From NCBI GenBank assembly GCA_024399655.1, contig JAKSNP010000001.1, positions 170,247-234,246 of the forward strand: a stretch of 64,000 nt of DNA, given 5' to 3'. Under the pieces are notes generated by a model, which did not search any database, was not told the DNA's origin, and saw only the letters and a program-made list of their open reading frames with translations. This DNA comes from Paludibacteraceae bacterium. GTDB lineage: Bacteria > Bacteroidota > Bacteroidia > Bacteroidales > Paludibacteraceae. Below are positions 57,055 to 64,000 of this stretch, piece after piece (the stretch's first letter is position 1; the number at the start of each line of letters is the position of its first letter). Position numbers and translations under genes: made by a program.

Positions 57055-57464
57055 AGCCCCACCTCCTGCAACCATTGTTGCACATTAAAACAAGGGCACG
57101 CTTTGGCGGCAAATTCATTATGCCCGTGGATAGTGGCTTGGGGGTACTGCTGCAGAAGTTGTTTCAGCAGCTGCACCATCGAGGCACGCTGTTCATTGTT
57201 CCGGGTGTCGGCAGGTTTGCCGTCAGCGGCAAGCCCCCCGACATAGCACACACCAATGGAATTGGTGTTGTGTCCCTTGCAATGGGCACCCACCTCCTCT
57301 ATGGGGCGACCGTTTTGGATCGTACCATCGAGGCAAATTACATAATGATAGCCACAAGTTGCCCAACCTTTTTCACGATGCCAGCGCGTGATATCAGCAA
57401 CAGTCACCTGTTGTTCGGGGAAAGTAGCCGTGCAATGCACGATAATTTCATTGATTTTTCGCAT
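57051..57464 (-). CDS. N-acetylmuramoyl-L-alanine amidase (phage endolysin)
   Basis: A 137-residue Amidase_2 domain, no signal peptide. The zinc-binding first His is in IIVHCTATF (residue ~10), YHYVICLDGTIQNGRP marks the core, and the second zinc region is ATIHGHNEFAAKACPCFN, with the third ligand Cys/Asp in ACPCF. AHCKGHNTNSIGVCYVGG completes the family pattern. It cuts the amide between N-acetylmuramic acid and L-alanine at host lysis. It is flanked by a holin-like and a spanin-like gene. Confidence 0.92.
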   Translation of the reverse strand: MRKINEIIVHCTATFPEQQVTVADITRWHREKGWATCGYHYVICLDGTIQNGRPIEEVGAHCKGHNTNSIGVCYVGGLAADGKPADTRNNEQRASMVQLLKQLLQQYPQATIHGHNEFAAKACPCFNVQQWLQEVGL

Positions 57465-57485
57465 AACTCAAAAAGTTTACAGGTT

Positions 57486-57707
57486 CTACATTCGTTTTTC
57501 ACAGTCCGTGCGAAAACAGACTTGTTTCTCCAATTTGGTAATTCGCTCATCAAGGAAATTTATCCGATTGATGAGAACTTTGTCCATCTCTGCCGTTGCA
57601 TCGGCTTGGGCTTTTTTCTTCAGCGAACGAACGGTAATGAGTTGGATGATGTTGGCACTGCCTAAAACAGTGCTTAAAAAAGTGAGGATAATTTCAAGTG
57701 TACTCAT
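57486..57707 (-). CDS. Small holin-like membrane protein
   Basis: 73 residues: one N-terminal membrane segment (TLEIILTFLSTVLGSANIIQLI) and a charged coiled-coil (MDKVLINRINFLDERITKLEKQ). It precedes the amidase by 21 bp in the transcript, where holins usually lie. The single-helix design fits small holins or antiholins; assigned by position and topology only. Confidence 0.55.
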   Translation of the reverse strand: MSTLEIILTFLSTVLGSANIIQLITVRSLKKKAQADATAEMDKVLINRINFLDERITKLEKQVCFRTDCEKRM

Positions 57708-57711
57708 ATCT

Positions 57712-58299
57712 TTAATAATTTAGGGGGTAAACATGGATATTGATGTGCGAATTAGCAGAAATTCTCGTGCCATGGTTTGAGGAGCAATACGAAATTAGGT
57801 GGATTGTTTGGTCGGGCGACAAAATGGTTGAGTAATTGATGGGGACATTGAAGATTTGCGTTGCGCCTGTAAAGTGGGTGGTCATGATACAATCGGCATA
57901 GCGTTCTCCCTCATCATCCAATTTGAAAAATCGGATTACGCGGTCAGCCGCGTAACTGTCTATGGGCTGTAGCGTGATGTGCCCGGTAATTTGTACCAAA
58001 CAATCACGCTTGGCAGTAAGCAATGGCGATTGTGCATTTGCTCCCAGCGTGGCATATTCCAAAAGAGAGTTCACAGCAATGGAATCTTGATCGACAGGGA
58101 TTTCCGTTTCTACTGCTCCTTCGGCTGTCATACCTGTAAGGTTGGCAAATACAAATTCTCCCTCCAGCGTGGAGGTGGCGGCTTGCCGTATCTCTGCCAT
58201 CATTTGGGAAAGAACATCAGCAAGAGAAGCAGGGGTAATAGACCCTACTTCGGATTGTGCGCGTAAGTTAGCGATTAGTGATTGGGCTGTTTGAGACAT
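57712..58299 (-). CDS. Phage structural-type protein, unknown
   Basis: 195 residues. The N-terminal helical part (AQSLIANLRAQSEVGSITPASLADVLSQMM) resembles the trimerising or attachment segment of Bacteroidales prophage fibre-type proteins. The remainder is beta-rich (GEFVFANLTGMTAEG; VQITGHITLQPIDSY; FNVPINYSTILSPDQ). No catalytic motif. It lies in the operon between a morphogenesis-type gene and the holin-like gene; a tail-fibre or head-decoration role is possible but not shown. Confidence 0.5.
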   Translation of the reverse strand: MSQTAQSLIANLRAQSEVGSITPASLADVLSQMMAEIRQAATSTLEGEFVFANLTGMTAEGAVETEIPVDQDSIAVNSLLEYATLGANAQSPLLTAKRDCLVQITGHITLQPIDSYAADRVIRFFKLDDEGERYADCIMTTHFTGATQIFNVPINYSTILSPDQTIHLISYCSSNHGTRISANSHINIHVYPLNY

Positions 58300-58319
58300 A
58301 ATATAACGATTTTATGGGT

Positions 58320-58766
58320 TTAGCGATAGCGTTGTTGTATGGTATCGGCAAGGACACCTTGGAATTGACGGCCAAGATTGTCTGCAAAGAAATCTTTGAT
58401 GTTCATTACCGAAGCGTAATACTTTACGCTGAACCAACGGCGTTTTTGGCGGACTTTAGTCCGTCCAAGATCGCCCGAATTACCTCGTGGCGTTTCACGC
58501 CCTGTTCCATAGTCTTGCCAAATACCATACTCCAAGAATTGTTGGGAGAGCGACACCTCAAAAAATCGTCCGTCAGCGCGGACGGGCAGCGATACAAGTG
58601 TATCAAGCAAATGCGGTTGCCCCTCCCTGCTTTTACGGCGTGGCTGCTCAATAACATCCAGTAGCGTGATTTTCTCGCGCCATATATTGAGCATAGTTTG
58701 GTTGAAAGCGAGGACATATTTCTCGCGTTCCTCGATGGCTTGGCTTTCTGTAAGTTGTTGGGTCAT
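58320..58766 (-). CDS. Phage morphogenesis-type protein, unknown
   Basis: 148 residues, basic. It contains FLEYGIWQDYGTGRETPRG and KRRWFSVKYYASVMNIKDFF, a Tyr/Gly/Arg-rich pattern shared by small head-tail connector-like proteins of Bacteroidota prophages (the D-Y-G-T-G block resembles HK97 gp10-type proteins). It overlaps the upstream gene by 4 bp (ATGA). Assigned from wording and context only. Confidence 0.5.
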   Translation of the reverse strand: MTQQLTESQAIEEREKYVLAFNQTMLNIWREKITLLDVIEQPRRKSREGQPHLLDTLVSLPVRADGRFFEVSLSQQFLEYGIWQDYGTGRETPRGNSGDLGRTKVRQKRRWFSVKYYASVMNIKDFFADNLGRQFQGVLADTIQQRYR

Positions 58767-59875
58767 GCGAATTGTGAGCTAAATTGTTCAGAGAATATGC
58801 CGTTTGAACCTGACTGGATAGCGCGGAGTGTGTCGCGGCAGTTGGCAAATTGCCATTCAAATTTGACGGCATTAACAGTACCAGGTTCATCCGAAATTTC
58901 GTAATCATAATCCGTGATTAGGATTTGAGGCATTTGCTCCACATCGGAAGAAAGCCCATCCCAATAGCGGATGTCGCGTGAGGTAAGGAATTGCGTAAGC
59001 CAGTCGGCTTGCGTAAGGAGTAACGCGGAGGTTTCCATTTCATAGCTGCGCGTGTGTTCTATATCGTACTGGGTGGAAACATCGCCACAAACTGCCGAGG
59101 ACGATTTTGTTTCCAATTTATTGGCTGTCGATACAGGCAAAATCGCTAACTCAAGGGCATTAAAGCAGTTTCGGAAATAGAACATACGCTGCGTTTCGCG
59201 TTGGGTAAGGTAAAAGGTGCAGGACCGATTTACAAAAGTGACGGTGTAGGAAAGTATCTTGTCGTCAGCCGACAAGACAGAGGAAAATTGATTCTTTATG
59301 AATTGATAAGTAACCTCTAACTTTCCTACGCCATGCACGCCTTGCATTAACAATGTTTTTTGTTCCGTCACAAGCGTTCCATTGCGCAAGAACACAATGC
59401 GATAGTTTATAGGCAAAACAGGATAAGCAGGGGCTGATGGAGTGGGACAAAAATAGGGTAAGTATTCGCGTGCGGACTTTGTTGTCACGCGAGATTGTGC
59501 GGTGGTAAGGAAATGCGACTGTAGAAAATCGGCTGCGCTATCGGTACGATTGCTGTGGCAATGAAGAACGGTCATATCTTGGGTTAGTTCTTCAGCATTG
59601 GAAACGAGCTTCAGCCGTAAGTCAATGACTGCCCAGCCGTTTTTCACAAGTTCTTCCTCTATTATCTCGCGCAGGTCATAAACTGTCGCCCTATTATTGA
59701 TGGGGTAATAAGTGGAGGAAAAGAAAGCAGTTCCTGAAGCGTAATTTGAGCCGGTACCAGCTTTGCCATAGAGAGTAAGGGCAAGCGGTGCGCCATTGGT
59801 AACGGACACAACGAGGTCGGGGACTTGCGAAGAGAAATAATAATCTTCTAAACTATTAACAATAGAAAGAGCCAT
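58763..59875 (-). CDS. Phage-associated protein of unknown function
   Basis: 370 residues, no signal peptide or membrane helix. Beta-rich, with LVVSVTNGAPLALTLYGKAG, VYDLREIIEEELVKNG, YPVLPINYRIVFLRNG and YFRNCFNALELAIL. It is first in the operon behind its own promoter, followed by the morphogenesis-type gene with a 4-bp overlap. I recognise no family; the position suggests a virion component. Confidence 0.5.
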   Translation of the reverse strand: MALSIVNSLEDYYFSSQVPDLVVSVTNGAPLALTLYGKAGTGSNYASGTAFFSSTYYPINNRATVYDLREIIEEELVKNGWAVIDLRLKLVSNAEELTQDMTVLHCHSNRTDSAADFLQSHFLTTAQSRVTTKSAREYLPYFCPTPSAPAYPVLPINYRIVFLRNGTLVTEQKTLLMQGVHGVGKLEVTYQFIKNQFSSVLSADDKILSYTVTFVNRSCTFYLTQRETQRMFYFRNCFNALELAILPVSTANKLETKSSSAVCGDVSTQYDIEHTRSYEMETSALLLTQADWLTQFLTSRDIRYWDGLSSDVEQMPQILITDYDYEISDEPGTVNAVKFEWQFANCRDTLRAIQSGSNGIFSEQFSSQFA

Positions 59876-59894
59876 ACCTTTGCATTATTTTCTG

Positions 59895-59926
59895 CAAAGA
59901 TACGGCTAAAAGTGCGGTGGCGAAAA
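59895..59926 (-). promoter_or_regulatory. Promoter of the prophage lysis/structural operon
   Basis: On the minus strand TATCTTTG (59895-59902) lies 20 bp before the 370-residue gene. The expected partner ~20 bases upstream is TTTC (near 59922-59926), a weaker match. Confidence 0.65.
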
Positions 59927-59966
59927 GACACAAAAAAAAGAGGGCAGAGAAAATATATCTATCTGT

Positions 59967-61562
59967 CTAACATTTGGCTGACAGGTACTGCGCAATTTGT
60001 ATGGATTCAAGATTACGCATGTAAGATTCCATAAATTGCCAATCGGGATCGCCTTCTTGAGTGGCTGGGAGAAGTAGCGTCTGACGCTTCATGCGTTGTG
60101 CGTTAAACTTATAGCCATACGCATATTTAGATTTCTGTTGTAATAGCGTCTGTTTGAGGAAAAGATAGATATATTTCCCGGAGTTATTAGATGTATTGAT
60201 TTGTTTACAATGTAGTCGTTTGACATCATCCGAAAAAATGCACTCGTATGGATGGTAAAACGCTTCGCCGACACTACCGTTATAATTGACACCCAAAACA
60301 TCCTGGTCTAAACTTGCATTGGTATTGCTGACCCATGCGGTAATACCATTATTACTATCAGAAGCACCAATAAACGGCATATCACCTGCAAACATATCTG
60401 CTACCGTAAGGCGTACCCCTGAAGATATAGTAAAGACATCATCAAGAGCATACTCTTTCCATTGTAACTCATTGATTTTCACCCCCCCCATAGATTTTGC
60501 AGTGTCTAATCTACGCTGCAAAATAGGCATGGTAGTACGCAATATATCCTGCTCTACTTGGTGCATGAAAGAGGACATAAAAGCGAAGTCGGGTTGTCCG
60601 TCTTTCGTGGCAGGGAGAATTAACTTCTCACGCTTAATGCGTTCATCATTTATTTCACGATTGAAACCATATTTTTCTGATAATCTACTGATGAGTGGTG
60701 TCATAAAGAGATAGGCATAACGATCAAGTCCATCTCTTTTCAGTTGTGTAACATGGTCGCTTGCTACAAATCTATAGCAATGAAAAAAAGTACTACCTAC
60801 ACTTCCACTATTAGCGATTGTTAGGCAATCGTCAAATACCCTTATGCCGCTTTCGTTACCAATAAATCCATCCACACCATTTCCCTGTGCAGTCGAGGAG
60901 ATGTAGGGCATTTTGCCATCTTCATGGTCTGCCTTTTTAAGGCGTTTACCGCGTTGAACTTCGGTAAACACATCCGTAAAGTAAAATTCTTTCCAATAAA
61001 GATTAGAGAGGCACGAATTACCCCCCCCCATTATCTCGTTGATAATCAGCCGTTTGCATAATTTATCTAATGTTGGTTTCAGTATTTGTTGTTCGGTTTG
61101 TCGCATATAATCTTCCATAAACTGCCAGTCGGGAGTGCCGTCGGCAGTGGCAGGGAGAAGAATTTTTTGGCGTTTAATTCGCTGTTGAGCAAATTTATAT
61201 CCATATCCATATTTATTGTCTATGGCTTTTTCGATTGCCTTTTTAACAAAAAGCCCTGCCCAATATGAAAGTTTAGATCCATCTTTGAGCACAAGTTTTT
61301 CCACATGGTCGGTTGCTATAAAATCGTATGGATGGAATGCCACGAAACCAATAGTGGCACTATCAATGGTAATAACACCACCATCCTCTGTAGGTTCATT
61401 TTTGTAAAAATCATCCAAAGCATTATTGGTTGCAGCACATGTAACCCGTGGTGTTTTACCATCTCCGATAAGGTCTGACGGTTTAGTGGTGATTGTTCCT
61501 TTCACATCAAACCATTTGTTAATCGGAAACTCTTTCCAATCTCTATCGCTCAACTCTATCAT
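59967..61562 (-). CDS. Specificity subunit of a BcgI-like restriction-modification system, three recognition units
   Basis: 531 residues built of three homologous target-recognition units at ~1-180, ~188-360 and ~368-531. Each starts with a WKE(F/Y) block and ends with R(I/M)KR..(I/L)LLPAT..G.PD(W/F).FM..(Y/F)M, the helical spacer that binds the methylase subunit. Ordinary S subunits have two units; the BcgI B subunit is ~340 residues. At the unit 1/2 junction the codons IMGGGN contain nine G in a row (61021-61029), and at 2/3 SMGGV contains eight (60482-60489). Adding one G at the first tract places TAA directly after MGGG; losing one at the second places TGA after MGG. Slippage would thus cut the protein cleanly at unit borders. 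The start overlaps the methylase stop. Confidence 0.88.
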   Translation of the reverse strand: MIELSDRDWKEFPINKWFDVKGTITTKPSDLIGDGKTPRVTCAATNNALDDFYKNEPTEDGGVITIDSATIGFVAFHPYDFIATDHVEKLVLKDGSKLSYWAGLFVKKAIEKAIDNKYGYGYKFAQQRIKRQKILLPATADGTPDWQFMEDYMRQTEQQILKPTLDKLCKRLIINEIMGGGNSCLSNLYWKEFYFTDVFTEVQRGKRLKKADHEDGKMPYISSTAQGNGVDGFIGNESGIRVFDDCLTIANSGSVGSTFFHCYRFVASDHVTQLKRDGLDRYAYLFMTPLISRLSEKYGFNREINDERIKREKLILPATKDGQPDFAFMSSFMHQVEQDILRTTMPILQRRLDTAKSMGGVKINELQWKEYALDDVFTISSGVRLTVADMFAGDMPFIGASDSNNGITAWVSNTNASLDQDVLGVNYNGSVGEAFYHPYECIFSDDVKRLHCKQINTSNNSGKYIYLFLKQTLLQQKSKYAYGYKFNAQRMKRQTLLLPATQEGDPDWQFMESYMRNLESIQIAQYLSAKC

Positions 61563-63466
61563 TTGTCGTCTCCTTTCTCAAATAGGTATCCTCTGCCGTG
61601 TGTAATCATATTAAACTCAAAAGTGAGGTAGTCAGCCATAGTTTTTTGGAAGTCGGCTTCAGATGGTATTTCATCGTTGAAATAATAGAACGAGTGTAAC
61701 CATTCGTCTTCGGGTTCGATGGTAGTTTCAACGCAAAACTTTGTATCGGTAGTGGTGCGCCCAAACCAAACATCAAGCAAATGTTGTCGCTTGTCTTTAG
61801 CGGTGGGGGTTTCAACTAAACCGATATGTTTCTGCACCTCAAATCCGTCATTTTGGAAATTGATAAACTTGCACTTGTGGTTTTTGGGGTGAGGAATACC
61901 GGCAGTAAAGACGGCAATACAAGGATTGGTGCCCACCCCATAGAAAGTGTCCTTATTAAGAGTGATAACACCCTCCAAAGTATGGTGTTTGAGTATGTTG
62001 TCTTTAATGGTCTGTTCCTCTTTGCTCTTGCCTGTAACGGAAGACTGCGGAACGATGACGACACATTTAGAATCGGGAGTAAGAGAATCTAGCAGATGCT
62101 CGGTAAAACTGATTTCGTACTGCGAGGGGTCTTGCTTGCTACCTTGCGAGTATGGTGGATTCATCATACCGACATTGCAGCCCCATTGCTGTAATTCAGC
62201 AGGATTGGTGGCAAGAAAATCCTTGTTGTGCAAATTGCTTTTTCCATCGCCCCGCAAAATCATATTCGTGGTGGCAATGGTAAACATGTAGGGTTGCAGT
62301 TCCAAGCCAAAGAGTTGGTCGCGGCGGATATGTCTCTGTTTCTCCTCGTCGGGCTCTTGCAAAAGCATTTTGTGCATAGCAGCAATGAGGAAGCCAGCCG
62401 TTCCACAGCAAGGGTCAAGAACTTTGTCTGTTGGTTTGAGTTCGGCAAGTTCGCAGAAAAGGTCTGTAATATGCTTGGGTGTCAGCACGATGCCAAGCGT
62501 TTGTCCGTCACCACCCGAATAGGACATAAATTCACCATAAAACCGTCCGATATAGTCCTCTGATGAAGAATGACGGAACGAACGAAAGATGGAGTTATAA
62601 AGAAACTCGGTATAGTGACGCAAAGGTGTTTTGCCCAATTTGGGTTCAATAAGATTGATTTTTGCGGTGTCTTTGATAACGGCAAACTGACTGAGCAATT
62701 TATCACGCTTGGTTTCGGGTGTTACATTGGCGCGGTTAAGATTTGCTTGTATGGCATCGTAAATCTTCTGACCGTCTGTGTGGACTTCATCACCAACAAG
62801 GGAATCAATGGAGAATGTTTTGTGTTCAATCTCCCTTAAAGCAAGCATAATACCCGAAACGAGCAAGGGCTTGTCGGTATCTTTGATAGCACCATAAGTA
62901 CGCAGTGCCTCGTGCAATTCGGCTGCCTGTTTGAGAATTTCGGAGGTCTCTTTCTCTACATCGGTATTCTCTTTCAGTATTTCATGCAAATAGAAGTCGT
63001 GGATATTGTCGGCATTGAAAGAGATAAAAGTTTCGACATCATCAAGGACTTCGTAATCGCCACGCTCATTTACGAAAATAGGCGTGATGCGGTGGTGCTT
63101 TGGGTCGCCCGAAACACCAAAAGCAAAAATCTTGTGAAAATTAGTGTGCGTGGCAATATGTTTGGCGTAAAAGAGCGCACCATTAACTGCATAATCCCTG
63201 ACGGGCTTTATCTCCTGCGAAATGAGTTGGTTTGTGTCAAGGAAGATATGCTTGTCAAGTGCTGCTTTATCCTCAATAACAAGCAGAAACTCTCCTACTG
63301 CGCCACAATATTCGGGATAGCCGCTATTGCCTGTCTGCGATTTAGAAGCAGTGGAGAGTGCTTGGTTTACTTCGAGAATATCGGAACCCTGTGCGGTAAG
63401 TTGGATATTTGCATCTTTGAGCAAGTCATATACCCAAAGATCGGTCTTTACTTCTTTCTTTGCCAT
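61559..63466 (-). CDS. BcgI-like fused nuclease-methyltransferase subunit
   Basis: 635 residues, close to the BcgI A subunit length. The N-terminal region carries a PD-(D/E)XK-type endonuclease signature: Pro51-Glu52, twelve residues, then Glu65-Asp-Lys67 (LLVIEDKA). A helical type I-like linker follows (~150-300). The N6-adenine methylase domain has motif I DPCCGTAGF at ~351-359 and the catalytic NPPY at ~436-439. Such proteins modify and cut with a separate specificity subunit, here the next gene (ATGA overlap), so no HsdR is needed. A plain type I HsdM is the alternative reading. The start lies 15 bp after tRNA-Ala. Confidence 0.85.
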   Translation of the reverse strand: MAKKEVKTDLWVYDLLKDANIQLTAQGSDILEVNQALSTASKSQTGNSGYPEYCGAVGEFLLVIEDKAALDKHIFLDTNQLISQEIKPVRDYAVNGALFYAKHIATHTNFHKIFAFGVSGDPKHHRITPIFVNERGDYEVLDDVETFISFNADNIHDFYLHEILKENTDVEKETSEILKQAAELHEALRTYGAIKDTDKPLLVSGIMLALREIEHKTFSIDSLVGDEVHTDGQKIYDAIQANLNRANVTPETKRDKLLSQFAVIKDTAKINLIEPKLGKTPLRHYTEFLYNSIFRSFRHSSSEDYIGRFYGEFMSYSGGDGQTLGIVLTPKHITDLFCELAELKPTDKVLDPCCGTAGFLIAAMHKMLLQEPDEEKQRHIRRDQLFGLELQPYMFTIATTNMILRGDGKSNLHNKDFLATNPAELQQWGCNVGMMNPPYSQGSKQDPSQYEISFTEHLLDSLTPDSKCVVIVPQSSVTGKSKEEQTIKDNILKHHTLEGVITLNKDTFYGVGTNPCIAVFTAGIPHPKNHKCKFINFQNDGFEVQKHIGLVETPTAKDKRQHLLDVWFGRTTTDTKFCVETTIEPEDEWLHSFYYFNDEIPSEADFQKTMADYLTFEFNMITHGRGYLFEKGDDK

Positions 63467-63481
63467 AGTAATGTCTTTTTG

Positions 63482-63555
63482 TGGAGTATAGCGGACTCGA
63501 ACCGCTCACCTCGACACTGCCAGTGTCGCGCTCTAGCCAGATGAGCTAATACCCC
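63482..63555 (-). tRNA. tRNA-Ala (anticodon GGC)
   Basis: 74 nt on the minus strand. The acceptor GGGGTAT pairs with ATACTCC and contains G3-U70, the alanine identity pair. The anticodon loop CTGGCAG gives GGC, the T-arm is AGCGG-TTCGAGT-CCGCT, and the discriminator is A. CCA is not encoded. It lies immediately upstream of the restriction-modification pair and may be transcribed with it. Confidence 0.93.
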
Positions 63556-63568
63556 TCCATTTTATTCT

Positions 63569-63784
63569 TTATCCACAACTTCCCAATGCCCACCTTTCGT
63601 TTATGGTGACTTCTTGGGACATTTCTTGGGACATTTCTTGGGCAATCTTTTGGGAAGTTATGGTGAAATCTGCTTGTATCATTTTTAATATAACTTTCTG
63701 CCTTTCAGTCAGGTGTATACCGTAATTATTACCGCATCCACTCCCGCAATTTCTGTCTTCTGCGGACGGCATTGGGAAAACCAA
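63569..63784 (-). pseudogene. Short winged-helix-type fragment
   Basis: A 71-codon open frame. HLTERQKVILKMIQADFTIT followed by SQKIAQEMSQEMSQEV resembles the C-terminal winged-helix end of AlbA_2/AAA_4-type ATP-binding regulators, with a 12-bp repeat encoding SQEM. The usual N-terminal ATP-binding domain is missing and no good start context is seen, so it is probably a remnant. Confidence 0.4.
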
Positions 63785-63800
63785 AACAATCGTTCCATGT

Positions 63801-64000
63801 TCATTTTTTAACTACATAAGTACGATTTTTATTCCCTCCTTCAGCGACAAGTAGGTCTATTTCAACAAGGGCTTGCACATAGTTTTTAGTTCTTGAGGCA
63901 CTTTGTTGTGTTATTTCCATTAACATTCCCGTCGTAGAATGAGGGTGCTCCTCTAAAAATAACATAATCGCCACCATCTTGTCTATTGCTCCGCTACTTA
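63801..64000 (-). CDS. Winged-helix-type protein, C-terminal part only
   Basis: The minus-strand frame is open from the window edge to TGA at 63801. Its ~65 residues include KMVAIMLFLEEHPHSTTGM, QQSASRTKNYVQALVEIDLL and EGGNKNRTYVVKK, which fits a MarR-like winged helix with its basic wing. It ends 16 bp before the neighbouring fragment. The N-terminal part lies outside the window; it could be a regulator of the element or the end of an ATP-binding protein. Confidence 0.5.
   Translation of the reverse strand, partial: SSGAIDKMVAIMLFLEEHPHSTTGMLMEITQQSASRTKNYVQALVEIDLLVAEGGNKNRTYVVKK

Larger units (their letters stand above)
47878..64000. mobile_element. Integrated phage-like element at tRNA-Val, right end not seen
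   Basis: An integrase follows a tRNA gene, then come a phage tail module, a lysis cassette, structural-type genes and a restriction-modification system. This is the layout of a prophage or satellite; most genes are on the minus strand facing the integrase. I could not find a second copy of the tRNA-Val 3' end, so the other boundary is probably beyond 64000. Terminase, portal, protease and capsid genes are missing from the visible part. Confidence 0.65.

Noticed and set aside
61559-63466. Orphan type I methylase
   Set aside because: The N-terminal Pro-Glu ... Glu-x-Lys motif and the length fit a BcgI-like fused nuclease, so a missing HsdR is expected.
63482-63555. tRNA-Ala as the right attachment site of the tRNA-Val element
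   Set aside because: Its 3' end does not repeat the tRNA-Val 3' sequence beyond the common T-loop.

Overview
The window is a stretch of a Bacteroidales chromosome (phylum Bacteroidota), probably from an uncultured gut or rumen lineage. The evidence is: promoters of the TTTG-N19-21-TAnnTTTG type; the Bacteroidota omega-like RNA polymerase subunit, long NusB, DUF3276 and DUF4494 proteins; near-absence of Shine-Dalgarno sequences (except before rpsU); and secreted proteins with type IX-like C-terminal signals. Genus and species cannot be told from the sequence alone.

Layout. 1-23.6 kb is mostly core chromosome. It holds two related outer-membrane barrels, apbE, bamD-rpoZ-coaBC, a divergent promoter pair (DUF3276 / nusB-yajC-ybbR-like), a sugar aminotransferase, rpoN, an Lnb-like protease gene with a degenerate alkaline phosphatase, yggS, and two Na+-dependent NSS transporters. 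The second transporter is fused to an arginine-deiminase-like domain. Then come tRNA-Leu, rpsU, a secreted nuclease, ligA and dapA. 23.7-40.2 kb is an accessory surface-protein island interrupted only by pnp: eight paralogous secreted proteins built from ~110-residue modules, most ending in the same short C-terminal tag. 40.2-47.7 kb has an azgA-type purine permease in an operon with a large surface protein, then pssA, a secreted endonuclease I and a PAP2 phosphatase.

From tRNA-Val (47.88 kb) to the window end lies an integrated element. It begins with a tyrosine integrase. Next, on the minus strand, come a tail module (tape measure plus a tail-associated protein), 1.25 kb of non-coding DNA with irregular repeats, a lysis cassette (holin-like, amidase, spanin-like lipoprotein) and three small structural-type genes. 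A two-gene restriction-modification system resembling BcgI (type IIB) follows, then tRNA-Ala and two short winged-helix-type fragments. No terminase, portal or capsid gene is visible before the window ends.

The strongest novel candidates are: (1) the specificity subunit of the BcgI-like system, which has three target-recognition units instead of two, with G-tracts of 9 and 8 exactly at the two unit junctions, so single-base slippage would end the protein cleanly after unit 1 or unit 2; (2) the transporter-deiminase fusion, whose catalytic cysteine position is serine; (3) the surface-protein island, where the C-terminal tag, stop codon and UUCG-loop terminator recur as one DNA cassette; (4) the 0.6-kb irregular repeat field inside the prophage.
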